Origin: Filifactor villosus
Lineage (GTDB): Bacteria > Bacillota > Clostridia > Peptostreptococcales > Filifactoraceae
Direction: 5' to 3'
Assembly (NCBI RefSeq): GCF_042652965.1
Contig: NZ_JBHSHL010000022.1
Location: forward strand, 1-64,000
DNA length: 64,000 nt
The position numbers were made by a program, and so were the translations under genes. Every line of letters begins with the position of its first letter. Position 1 is the stretch's first letter. Positions 42,749 to 51,360 of the stretch are shown here, in pieces. The notes under the pieces were generated by a model. It did not search any database, was not told the origin of the DNA, and was given only the letters and a program-made list of their open reading frames with translations.

Positions 42749-44248
42749 ATGAAGCGTTACATATTGGCTTTGGATCAGGGAACAACGAGTTCCAGAGCGA
42801 TCTTATTCGATAGGGAGGCGAGGATCGTCGGCACGGCGCAGAAGGAGTTTACGCAGATATTTCCCAAGGCGGGATGGGTAGAGCAGAACCCCATGGAGAT
42901 CTGGGGTTCGCAGAGCGGAGTCGCCCGCGAGGTGCTCGATGTTTCCTCCGTGACCGCCGATGAGATCGCAGCCATCGGGATCACCAATCAGAGGGAGACG
43001 ACCGTCCTCTGGGACAAGCAGACCGGAAAACCGCTCTACAATGCGATTGTATGGCAGTGCAGACGAACGGCAAAATACTGTGATGAACTCAAGGACAGGG
43101 GACTTGAAGAAGTCGTCAAGGCAAAGACGGGGCTGGTGATCGATGCGTATTTTTCCGCCTCCAAGATCAGGTGGATCCTGGACCATGTCGAGGGTGCCCG
43201 CGAAAAGGCCGAACGAGGAGAGGTCCTCTTCGGAACGGTGGATACCTGGCTGATATGGAACCTTACGGGCGGCAAGTCCCATGTGACCGATATGAGCAAT
43301 GCGTCGAGAACCATGCTCTTCAATATCGCGACCAAACAATGGGATGAGGAACTGCTCAAAGAGTTCGACATCCCCCTCAGCATCCTTCCGGAGGTCAGAG
43401 AGTCGAAGTCCGTCTTCGGATCTACCTCCGCTCCCCTCTTCGGAGGTCATGAGATCCCAATCGCGGGAGTGCTGGGAGATCAGCAGGCCGCCCTCTTCGG
43501 TCAATGCTGTTTTGAAGAAGGGATGGCGAAGAACACCTACGGTACGGGCTGTTTTATGCTGATGAACACGGGAGAACATCGGATCGAGTCGAACTACGGT
43601 CTTTTGACTACGATCGCATGGTCGATGGACAACAAGGTCCGCTATGCTTTGGAAGGCAGTATCTTTATTGCGGGAGCGGCGGTCCAGTGGCTCAGGGACG
43701 AGCTTCGCCTCGTCTATGACGCTCCGCAGTCGGAGTACTATGCAAACTTGGTGGAGGACACCGACGGAGTTTATGTCGTTCCTTCATTTACGGGCCTCGG
43801 TGCGCCCTACTGGGATATGTATGCCCGCGGTGCCATCTTCGGTCTGACGAGGGGAACCAAGAGGGAACACCTCGTAAGAGCGACCTTGGAGGCTCTGGCC
43901 TACCAATCGCGGGATGTTTTGGAGGCTATGGTGCTCGACTCGAAGATTCCTCTCAAGGAGTTGAGGGTGGACGGGGGAGCGTCGACCAACAACTTTTTGA
44001 TGCAGTTTCAATCCGATATCTTAGATGTCAAGGTAAAGAGGGCGCAGGTATCGGAGACGACGGCCTTGGGAGCCGCCTATATGGCGGGGCTCTGTGTCGG
44101 CTTTTGGAAAGATGAGGGGGAATTGGCGGACAAGCAGTCGTCCTCACAGTGTTTTTTTCCGAAGATGGAAGAAGAACTGAGGGAGAAGAAGTACCGACTT
44201 TGGAAGAAGGCGGTCCAACGTTCGATGAAGTGGGAAGATGAAGAATAG
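42749..44248 (+). CDS. glpK: Glycerol kinase GlpK
   Basis: It phosphorylates glycerol with ATP to sn-glycerol 3-phosphate. The product is 499 residues from ATG 42749 (GGGAGAGGATAAGG upstream), the normal length. FGGY-kinase marks are LALDQGTTSSRAILFD (N-terminal phosphate loop), AIGITNQRETTVLWD, WQCRRT, GTVDTWLIWNLTGG, GVLGDQQAALFGQ and the C-terminal DGGASTNNFLMQFQSDIL. No glpF or glpD accompanies it here. A family A repeat follows. Confidence 0.97.
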   Translation: MKRYILALDQGTTSSRAILFDREARIVGTAQKEFTQIFPKAGWVEQNPMEIWGSQSGVAREVLDVSSVTADEIAAIGITNQRETTVLWDKQTGKPLYNAIVWQCRRTAKYCDELKDRGLEEVVKAKTGLVIDAYFSASKIRWILDHVEGAREKAERGEVLFGTVDTWLIWNLTGGKSHVTDMSNASRTMLFNIATKQWDEELLKEFDIPLSILPEVRESKSVFGSTSAPLFGGHEIPIAGVLGDQQAALFGQCCFEEGMAKNTYGTGCFMLMNTGEHRIESNYGLLTTIAWSMDNKVRYALEGSIFIAGAAVQWLRDELRLVYDAPQSEYYANLVEDTDGVYVVPSFTGLGAPYWDMYARGAIFGLTRGTKREHLVRATLEALAYQSRDVLEAMVLDSKIPLKELRVDGGASTNNFLMQFQSDILDVKVKRAQVSETTALGAAYMAGLCVGFWKDEGELADKQSSSQCFFPKMEEELREKKYRLWKKAVQRSMKWEDEE

Positions 44249-44275
44249 ACCCTTCACCGAAACTGCCTTCGTTTG

Positions 44276-44389
44276 ATACTATTCTCCAATAAAAGTATGG
44301 ATATATCTGTTTTTCAACCCACGAAACATCGGTTTATCTTCTATGGGTCACAGATTGCTGATATCCATAACTCAAAAGAAGAATAGTAT
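44276..44389 (+). repeat. Repeat family A, copy A3
   Basis: ATACTATTCTCCAATAAAAGTATGGATATATC at the left, TTCTATGGGTCACAGATT inside, GATATCCATAACTCAAAAGAAGAATAGTAT at the right. It is the best copy of the family. Confidence 0.87.
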
Positions 44390-44428
44390 GAACAGTCGAT
44401 AGAGATAATCTTGACTTTTTCGGATCAG

Positions 44429-44480
44429 ATACTATTCTGCGTTTAACAGGTTATGTAAACAGAATATATATTTACCGGAT
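44429..44480 (+). repeat. Truncated repeat family B, copy B3
   Basis: ATACTATTCTGCGTTTAACAGG..GTAAACAGAATATATATTTACCGG matches the left half of B1 and B2. The right half is absent and is replaced by the mtnA leader and ribosome binding site. Confidence 0.65.
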
Positions 44481-44504
44481 AAATAAGACGGAAGGAGAAG
44501 ACTT

Positions 44505-45560
44505 ATGCGGACAAAGAAGATATCGGAGTATGAAACGATCGATTTTTCAAGAGAGGACAAGGCGCTTTTGATCCTCGACCAGACCCTGCTTCCAAACGAA
44601 AAGAAGATCCTTCGTTTGGTAAGGGTGTGCGAGGTATGGGAGGCGATCAAAAAACTGAGGGTCAGGGGAGCGCCCGCCATCGGGATCGCGGCTGCCTTCG
44701 GTCTTTATCTGGGAGCGGAAGGGATTGATACCGAGGACAAGGAGGTCTTTTACCGTGAACTCGAAGGAGTGAAAGGCTACCTCGCCTCGAGCAGACCGAC
44801 TGCGGTCAACCTGTTTTGGGCTCTTAAGAGAATGTGGGAGAGGGCACTCGAACTCAAGGGCGAAGAGCTCGAGCAAATAAGGAAGGAGCTTTTGGAAGAG
44901 GCGTTTCGGATCAGGCTTGAAGATATCGAAATGTGCAGAAAAATAGGAGAGCATGCCCTCACCCTGGTCAAAAAAGGCGACGGTCTTTTGACCCACTGCA
45001 ATGCGGGTCAGCTTGCAACGGCAAAGTACGGGACGGCGACTTCGGTGATGTACCTCGGACACGAGAAAGGCTACGATTTCAAGATCTATTCGGATGAGAC
45101 CCGTCCCCTGCTCCAGGGAGCAAGACTTACTTCGTTTGAACTTCATGAGGCGGGGATGGACGTGACCTTGATCTGCGACAATATGGCGGCGACGGTCATG
45201 AGCCGGGGCAAGGTGCAGGCGGTCTTTGTCGGGGCGGACCGGATTGCGGCGAACGGGGATTCCGCCAACAAGATCGGCACCTACGGGCTTGCAATCATGG
45301 CAAGACATTTCGGCATCCCCTTCTACATCTGTGCGCCGAGCTCAACGGTCGACCTGAATACCGAGTCCGGAGAGGCCATCCCCATCGAGGAACGTCCGGA
45401 CGAGGAAGTGACGTCGATGTGGTATGAGAGACCGATGGTCGCGGAGGGAGTTCAGGTCTATAACCCTGCCTTTGACGTAACGCCCCATGAGCTGATCACG
45501 GCGATCATAACGGAAGAAGGGGTGCTCTATCCTCCTTACTCGCGGAGTTTAAGAGGATAA
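44505..45560 (+). CDS. mtnA: S-methyl-5-thioribose-1-phosphate isomerase
   Basis: It isomerises methylthioribose-1-phosphate to the ribulose form in methionine salvage. The 351-residue product starts at ATG 44505 after GGAAGGAGAAG. Signature motifs are VRGAPAIGIAAAFG (about 53-66), LTHCNAGQLAT (catalytic Cys), YSDETRPLLQGARLT and VGADRIAANGDSANKIGTYG (catalytic Asp). No other mtn gene is visible in the window. In such genomes MtnA can serve 5-deoxyribose or a DHAP-shunt route, so the exact role is open. Confidence 0.95.
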   Translation: MRTKKISEYETIDFSREDKALLILDQTLLPNEKKILRLVRVCEVWEAIKKLRVRGAPAIGIAAAFGLYLGAEGIDTEDKEVFYRELEGVKGYLASSRPTAVNLFWALKRMWERALELKGEELEQIRKELLEEAFRIRLEDIEMCRKIGEHALTLVKKGDGLLTHCNAGQLATAKYGTATSVMYLGHEKGYDFKIYSDETRPLLQGARLTSFELHEAGMDVTLICDNMAATVMSRGKVQAVFVGADRIAANGDSANKIGTYGLAIMARHFGIPFYICAPSSTVDLNTESGEAIPIEERPDEEVTSMWYERPMVAEGVQVYNPAFDVTPHELITAIITEEGVLYPPYSRSLRG

Positions 45561-45630
45561 GTGTTATTGACAAACGGTCTGTGTTTGGGATATGGGGAGA
45601 TATCGGAACGTTTGCACTTTACACCCTGTT

Positions 45631-45672
45631 TATAACTTTAATGTTGATTAAAAACACAAATTAAGTTATAAT
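45631..45672 (+). promoter_or_regulatory. Promoter and flanking inverted repeat of the AbiE-like operon
   Basis: TTGATT (45644-45649), 17-base spacer, TATAAT (45667-45672). TATAACTTTAA (45631-45641) and TTAAGTTATA (45661-45670) form an inverted repeat around the -35 box. Type IV AbiEi antitoxins bind such repeats at their own promoter, so this is a likely operator. Confidence 0.65.
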
Positions 45673-45704
45673 TCAATTTAAAGTCAATAAGGAAGGTGGA
45701 GTAG

Positions 45705-46664
45705 ATGGAATATCTGAATCGTGTGCTTGGGATCCGAACTGTATATCAAAACAATGAGATGATCTCCTTGCCTAATTATATCCATGCCCGATATCGGGTA
45801 CAAGAGATCACGATTGACGGGAAAAAGGCTGTTTTTGTTTATCCGAAAACGGAGCTGGATCCTGTAAATTCCGTAAAAAAACATCTTGAAAGGATAAAAC
45901 GGGCAGTGAGTGTGCCTGTGATCCTTGTGCCGGAACATCTGACCTACCGGCAGAAAGATTATCTGTTGCGGGACCGCATACCGTTTATTGTGGAAGGCAG
46001 GCAGATCTATCTTCCTTTTATGGCTCTTTATCTGCAGGAGAGATGTGATGGAGGAAAACCGGCAACTGCAAAGATGCTTCCTTCAGCACAGATACTTCTT
46101 CTCCATTACATCTATCAAGGTTGCAGAAAACTGACGACCGCAAATGTATCTCAGGTGCTTTCGTTTACACCCACATCGATCTCCAGAGCTTCAAGACAGC
46201 TTGAAGAGATGGGATTGCTACAAACGGAAAAACGAGGAGTACAAAAAGTTATTTTTTCAGATAAAACGCCGAAGGAACTTTTTTTTGCGGCGCAGAATTA
46301 CTTGCTAAATCCTGTAAAACGAACGGTCTATGTATCCAAGGCGGAAATCAAAGAGGACCTGCTTATAAGCGGATATTCCGCTTTATCCGAATATTCCATG
46401 CTTAATCATCCTGTAGTGGCTTGTCGTGCTACGGCAAGTATCTCTTTGTGGGATAAAACCTCGTCGGGCAGATTGCAACATTCCGATGATCAGTGTGCGG
46501 TAGAGCTTTGGAGTTATGACCCCAAGAAGCTGTCCTGCGGAGAATGTGTAGACAGACTTTCCCTTGCTCTCGCTCTTCGTGAAGACAGAGATGAAAGGGT
46601 GGAAGAAGCTGTAGAAGAAATGCTTAAACAGGTATGGAGTGATATCGATGGTAAGGGGAATTGA
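45705..46664 (+). CDS. AbiEi-like / MarR-type antitoxin-regulator
   Basis: A 319-residue protein starting at ATG 45705 (GGAAGGTGGAG upstream). A winged helix-turn-helix lies in the middle (about residues 125-185: LTTANVSQVLSFTPTSISRASRQLEEMGLLQTEKRG). Flanking N- and C-terminal regions have no recognised enzyme motifs. It overlaps by 17 bases a nucleotidyltransferase of the AbiEii type, the standard antitoxin-toxin order. The inverted repeat at its promoter suggests autorepression. The gene is more AT-rich than neighbouring housekeeping genes. Confidence 0.72.
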   Translation: MEYLNRVLGIRTVYQNNEMISLPNYIHARYRVQEITIDGKKAVFVYPKTELDPVNSVKKHLERIKRAVSVPVILVPEHLTYRQKDYLLRDRIPFIVEGRQIYLPFMALYLQERCDGGKPATAKMLPSAQILLLHYIYQGCRKLTTANVSQVLSFTPTSISRASRQLEEMGLLQTEKRGVQKVIFSDKTPKELFFAAQNYLLNPVKRTVYVSKAEIKEDLLISGYSALSEYSMLNHPVVACRATASISLWDKTSSGRLQHSDDQCAVELWSYDPKKLSCGECVDRLSLALALREDRDERVEEAVEEMLKQVWSDIDGKGN

Positions 46665-47406
46665 AAGTTTCAGAGAGTGGTTTCGCGGATATGAGGAGCA
46701 GTACGTGATCATCGGCGGTACAGCTTGTGATCTGTTGATGACGGATGAAGGGCTGGATTTTCGAGCTACAAAGGATATTGATCTTGTACTGATCATAGAG
46801 GCTGTAGATGTTGCTTTTGGAAGAAGGTTTTGGGAGTATGTGACTTTTGCCGGATATGAACATAGAAACAAAAGCACAGGAGGATTGCAGTTCTATCGTT
46901 TTACAAATCCCCGATCACGGGAATATCCAACTATGATAGAATTGTTTGCGAGAAAACCGGATAGGATAGTTTTGTCGGAAGACGCTGTACTTTGCCCTCT
47001 TCCGATAGATGAAGATGTGTCCGGCTTGTCAGCCATTTTACTTGATGATGATTACTATTCCTTCTTAAGGCAAGGAAGGATACGAGTGGCAGGAATTACA
47101 GTTCTGGATGCTCCATATTTGATCCCTTTTAAGGCAAAGGCGTGGCTTGATCTTTCGGATAGAAAGGCCGATGGAGCTCATGTGGACAGTAAGAGCATAC
47201 GCAAACATAAAAATGATGTTTTTCGCTTAACAGAACTACTGGATCGAAATCAAGAGCCGCTTTCTCATTTGCCGAATAGTATAAAAGGCGATATGAGAGA
47301 ATTTGCAGAGCGGATGGCAAAGGAGAATGTGGATTTAAAGCAGATCGGGGTTGAAGGTAAGAGTGTAGAAACCATCCTTGATCAATTGAAGTTTATATAT
47401 GGATAA
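46648..47406 (+). CDS. AbiEii-like nucleotidyltransferase, putative toxin
   Basis: The product is 252 residues from ATG 46648, eight bases after GGAG; GTG 46639 would add three residues. The nucleotidyltransferase core is YVIIGGTACDLLM, then ATKDIDLVLII, the G-G...D-x-D pattern of AbiEii/AbiGii toxins. The C-terminal part carries PFKAKAWLDLSDRKADG, the helical region with the conserved Lys and Asp of the family. Paired with the upstream regulator it forms a type IV-like toxin-antitoxin or anti-phage module. Confidence 0.78.
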   Translation: MVRGIESFREWFRGYEEQYVIIGGTACDLLMTDEGLDFRATKDIDLVLIIEAVDVAFGRRFWEYVTFAGYEHRNKSTGGLQFYRFTNPRSREYPTMIELFARKPDRIVLSEDAVLCPLPIDEDVSGLSAILLDDDYYSFLRQGRIRVAGITVLDAPYLIPFKAKAWLDLSDRKADGAHVDSKSIRKHKNDVFRLTELLDRNQEPLSHLPNSIKGDMREFAERMAKENVDLKQIGVEGKSVETILDQLKFIYG

Positions 47407-47770
47407 GATTGCAAGGTCAGCCTGTGTTTGTAATAGTTATACATACATAGGATATCCCTTCTCCGAATATAAAGTCGTGTTTGTTTTATGATGAAATAAA
47501 AGGAGTATGCACCGAGTTTTATGCGGGGATTTGTTTTTTCACTCATTGGAGAAATTAAAATAAGGAATCCCTTGTATTCTTGTAGACGAGATTTCAATTT
47601 TGGTATCCGGGCTTAGGAAAAACAAACTTTGTGTAAGCTTAAAACAGCTGCATATTCCGAGATTTAGAAAGTGTTAACCATATCGTAATATATCGGTAGA
47701 GGGAAGCTGAGTAGGGACTGAACTTGTTTTAGGACTTGTGATCCAAGAGGGAGAAGAGGAGGAGAAAACG
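47407..47770. other. Intergenic region after the AbiE-like pair
   Basis: No gene, terminator or clear promoter was recognised. It may include the outer border of an acquired segment starting near 45600. Confidence 0.4.
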
Positions 47771-48817
47771 TTGGAAAATCATGTGTTGTTTGAAAAGAAA
47801 GGCTCTGTCGCCCTTATCACCTTAAATAGGCCGAAAAAACTCAATGCCCTGAATCGTGAGATGATCGATGAGATCCTCTCCCTGTTGAGAAGGTGCGAAG
47901 AGGACAGGCAAGTCAAGCTGATCTTCTTGGAAGGAAGCGGAGATCGCGCCTTCTCGGCGGGAGGAGATGTGATGGCGGTCTACGATATGTGCCTGAACGG
48001 GAAGGTCGAGGAGGCGGTAGACGCCTTTCGTGCGGAGTACGAGATGGACTATTATCTCTCGGACTACTCCAAGCCCGTCATCAGTTATATGGACGGGATC
48101 ACGATGGGAGGAGGAGTCGGCATCTCGATCGGAACGGACTTTCGTATCGTCACCGAGAATACCCGTTGGGCGATGCCCGAGATGAAGATCGGTTTGTTTC
48201 CCGATGTGGGGGTCAGTTACTACACCTCCAAGATGGAGGACGGGTTCGGGATGTATCTTTCCCTGACTTCCAAGACGGTCGGTGCCGATGACTGTGTCTT
48301 TTTGGGAGTTGCCGACTACAAGGTGGATTCGTCGGATTATCCGGCGCTTAAAGAAGAGATCTTGGACTTTTCATGGGAGAAACTCAACAGAAATGAAGTT
48401 ACGGCGACGGTTGATGACATCATCAGAGACTACAGCCGGGAGGCGGAGAAGGGGTATCTCGAAGAAAACAGGGACGACATCAGGACCTACTTCGATAAGG
48501 AGGATCTGAACGAGATCATCGCCTCCCTTCAGGCGGATACGGATAAGCCCTTTGCCCAAAAGGCCTTGGAGTCGATCGGGAAAAATTCGCCCACTTCGAT
48601 GGCGGTCACTCTGGAACAGTTGAACCGGGCGAAGCATATGTATTTGAAGGAATGTTTTGAACAGGATCTTGTGATGGTCAAGAGCTTTTTAAGGAATAAG
48701 GACTTTTTTGAGGGCGTAAAAAACAAGTTGATCGACAAGACCGATCGGGTCGAATGGACGCCGAAGGATCTGTCTTTGCTAAAAAAATCCGTGGTAGAGA
48801 GTTATTTTGAAGAGTAG
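47771..48817 (+). CDS. Enoyl-CoA hydratase/isomerase family, 3-hydroxyisobutyryl-CoA hydrolase-like
   Basis: The 348-residue product starts at TTG 47771 (GAGGAGGAG seven bases upstream); an ATG at 47738 would add 11 residues. Crotonase-fold marks are ITLNRPKKLNALN, FSAGGDVMAVYD (oxyanion hole, first part) and DGITMGGGVGISIGTDFRIVTENTRWAMPEMKIGLFPDVG, with the Glu and Asp found in hydroxyisobutyryl-CoA hydrolases. The long C-terminal part (SPTSMAVTLEQLNRAKHM) also fits that subgroup. The true acyl-CoA substrate is not fixed by context. Confidence 0.88.
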   Translation: MENHVLFEKKGSVALITLNRPKKLNALNREMIDEILSLLRRCEEDRQVKLIFLEGSGDRAFSAGGDVMAVYDMCLNGKVEEAVDAFRAEYEMDYYLSDYSKPVISYMDGITMGGGVGISIGTDFRIVTENTRWAMPEMKIGLFPDVGVSYYTSKMEDGFGMYLSLTSKTVGADDCVFLGVADYKVDSSDYPALKEEILDFSWEKLNRNEVTATVDDIIRDYSREAEKGYLEENRDDIRTYFDKEDLNEIIASLQADTDKPFAQKALESIGKNSPTSMAVTLEQLNRAKHMYLKECFEQDLVMVKSFLRNKDFFEGVKNKLIDKTDRVEWTPKDLSLLKKSVVESYFEE

Positions 48818-48864
48818 ACGAACAGGTCCGTCTTCCGATCGACAGGAGGGGCGGATTAAAAACC

Positions 48865-48893
48865 GAGAGCACGCTGATTCAAGCGTGCTCTTG
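48865..48893 (+). terminator. Weak terminator after the crotonase-family gene
   Basis: GAGCACGCT pairs with AGCGTGCTC around GATTCA; only a short T-containing tail follows. Confidence 0.6.
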
Positions 48894-49015
48894 CTATGGG
48901 TAAAAAGTTTGAAAGTCATATACTTATCCGTTTCCCTATATATTTTGCCCTTAACGCGGGAATGTTAAAGCTGTTTGAAGGTCATATATTTACCCGCTTA
49001 TACTGCGGTCTTTTT

Positions 49016-49135
49016 ATACTGTTATCCGCTGAAATTGACAGGTTGAAAATTTGGAGGGCCTCATCCTCCAAGCTGTTTTTCGGTAATGATATGTTCTGTA
49101 TACCCGGCATTACATATAATATTCGCTGCTCCTGT
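49016..49135 (-). repeat. Repeat family C, copy C5 (inverted)
   Basis: On the minus strand it shares AACCTGTCAATTTCAGC and the inner TTGGAGGATGAGGCCCTCCAA-type hairpin with C2 (visible on the plus strand near 49050-49075). Its left border is degraded, and the stretch 48900-49000 may hold a second decayed copy. It fills the gap before dxs. Confidence 0.6.
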
Positions 49136-49202
49136 TACAGACACAAGGTTTCGATAGGGTTGCAGTGTTACAATATCATCCTTCTATTGACCATACTTCT
49201 TC

Positions 49203-51071
49203 TTAGCAGCCTAAGTCCTGTTTGATCTGTTCAAGGATGCCTTCCTCGTCAAGGTCAAGCTGCTCTTTCAAAATATCGACACTTCCCTGGGTAACAAATT
49301 CGTCGGGGATCCCGATGCATCGGACTTTTTTGTCAAACAGAGCGTTCTCCGTCATCATCTCGAGGACGGCACTTCCGAAACCGCCTGCGAGCACGTTTTC
49401 TTCAAGGGTAACGATATATTTGCAGTCGCGTATTTTTTCGAGAAGGAGGTCTTTGTCCAAGGGCTTTACAAACCTCGCATTGATTACGCAGACGGACCGG
49501 CCTTCCTCTTCCAGCTTCTTTGCGATGTTCACAGCGGGATAGACCATCGAACCCACGGCAATCAGAAGGATATCCTCTCCGTAACTGAGGACTTCGGCCT
49601 TTCCGCGTTCGAGTTTTTGGAAGGTCGATTCCATAAAGGCTCCCTTGCCCGCTCCTCTCGGATATCTCACTGCGACTGGACAGCCGTAGGTCGTTGCGGA
49701 ATAGAGCATATGTTGGAGTTCGTTCTCATCCTTCGGTGCCATGACTGTCATATTCGGTATCATTCGAAGGTAGGAGTAGTCAAAGACACCGTGGTGGGTC
49801 GGACCGTCTTCTCCTACTAAACCTCCTCTGTCCAAGGCGAAGACAACGGGCGAGGACTGGAGGGCGACGTCGTGGATCAACTGGTCGAAACTTCTCTGAA
49901 GGAAGGTGGAATAGATGGCTACAAAGGGCTTCATCCCTTCCAGTGCAAGAGAAGATGCCATGGTGACGGCGTGTTCCTCAGCGATACCCACATCGAAGGC
50001 ACGGTCCGGAAAGACGGAGGCAAACTTGTCGATCCCCGTTCCGGAGCCCATAGCCGCCGTGATGCCGACAACGGTTCTATCTTTTTCGCCCAGTGCGATC
50101 AGAGTCTTTGCAAAAACATCCGTGTACGACACGGCCTTTTTCTTCGCAAGCTGTTCTCCCGTCTTGATGTCGAAGGCTCCCGTACCGTGAAATTTGTCGG
50201 GACGGTTTTCGGCGGGCAGATACCCCTTGCCCTTTGTCGTGATCACATGGATCAGAACGGGACGGTCGAAGGTCTTGCTGTTTTCCAGTACGGAGATCAG
50301 CTCGGGCAGTTTGTGACCGTTGATGGGTCCGAAGTATTTAAAACCGAGTTCTTCAAAGAAGGCTCCCGGAACAAGAGCGTTTCGGAAACTGTCCTTGAAA
50401 CGCTCGGCGACATCGAAGACCTTGTTTCCGACGGAAGGAATCTTCTTGAGCAGACCTTCCAGCTCCTGCTTTGCCTTGGTATAACCGGGCTCCGTGCGGA
50501 CCTTCGTCAAGTACTTCGACATACTGCCTACGCTGTTGTCTATACTCATGTCGTTGTCGTTCAGGATGACGGTCATATTCAAACCGAGGTGTCCCGCGTG
50601 ATTTAACGCTTCGTAGACCATACCTCCGGTCAATGCACCGTCCCCGATTACCGCTACGACCTCGCCTTCCTCCTTTTTGAGATCCCTTGCGATCGCAAAG
50701 CCGGTAGCCGATGAGATCGAGGTACTTGCGTGTCCGACGCCGAAGAGGTCATGTGCACTTTCCTTTCTCTTGGGAAACCCGGAGATGCCCCCGAACTGCC
50801 TGAGACTGTCAAAGCGATCGTTTCTTCCGGTCAGGAGTTTGTGAACATAGGCCTGGTGTCCGACGTCCCAGATGAACTTGTCCTTGGGGGAGTCGAATAC
50901 ATAGTGCATTGCAAGCGTGAGCTCGACTACTCCCAAGTTGGGGGCAAGGTGCCCTCCGGTCGCCGCCGTGACTTTGATCAGTCGTTCTCTGATCTCATAG
51001 GCAAGCTCCTTCAACTCTTGGGTGGAAAGCTGCTTGATATCCGAAGGCGATTGTATTTTTTCTAAAAACAT
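49203..51071 (-). CDS. dxs: 1-deoxy-D-xylulose-5-phosphate synthase
   Basis: Dxs condenses pyruvate and glyceraldehyde 3-phosphate, the first step of the DXP isoprenoid pathway; it needs thiamine diphosphate. The 622-residue product starts at 51071 with AAAGGAGT seven bases upstream on the minus strand. Marks are HQAYVHKLLTGR, the thiamine motif GDGALTGGMVYEALNHAG with NDNDMSI, EEHAVTMASSLA (catalytic Glu region), and the C-terminal transketolase domain with VALDRGGLVGEDGPTHHG. Its pathway partner dxr lies 1.6 kb upstream on the same strand. Confidence 0.97.
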   Translation of the reverse strand: MFLEKIQSPSDIKQLSTQELKELAYEIRERLIKVTAATGGHLAPNLGVVELTLAMHYVFDSPKDKFIWDVGHQAYVHKLLTGRNDRFDSLRQFGGISGFPKRKESAHDLFGVGHASTSISSATGFAIARDLKKEEGEVVAVIGDGALTGGMVYEALNHAGHLGLNMTVILNDNDMSIDNSVGSMSKYLTKVRTEPGYTKAKQELEGLLKKIPSVGNKVFDVAERFKDSFRNALVPGAFFEELGFKYFGPINGHKLPELISVLENSKTFDRPVLIHVITTKGKGYLPAENRPDKFHGTGAFDIKTGEQLAKKKAVSYTDVFAKTLIALGEKDRTVVGITAAMGSGTGIDKFASVFPDRAFDVGIAEEHAVTMASSLALEGMKPFVAIYSTFLQRSFDQLIHDVALQSSPVVFALDRGGLVGEDGPTHHGVFDYSYLRMIPNMTVMAPKDENELQHMLYSATTYGCPVAVRYPRGAGKGAFMESTFQKLERGKAEVLSYGEDILLIAVGSMVYPAVNIAKKLEEEGRSVCVINARFVKPLDKDLLLEKIRDCKYIVTLEENVLAGGFGSAVLEMMTENALFDKKVRCIGIPDEFVTQGSVDILKEQLDLDEEGILEQIKQDLGC

Positions 51072-51360
51072 AGTAGACTCCTTTAAATTTAAGATGGTTT
51101 GTCAATGCGTCATATCTTATCGACTTAGCTTGTATATACCTTATTTCGGTAGGGCTGAAACAGTCGGACGATATCCGAACTAAGGAGAGTTCTCACATAA
51201 TCCGCAGAGAAGGGGCGAGATCGGTTTCATACAAAAGACGGGATCTTTAGAACAAATGTAATTCAAAGCCTTCTGCATTTGTCGAAACTTGTCAAAAAGA
51301 CGAGGGTTCTTCTTTGTACGGTATTTGTGTAATTTATTAAATGGAGGAGGGTTCCACCCT

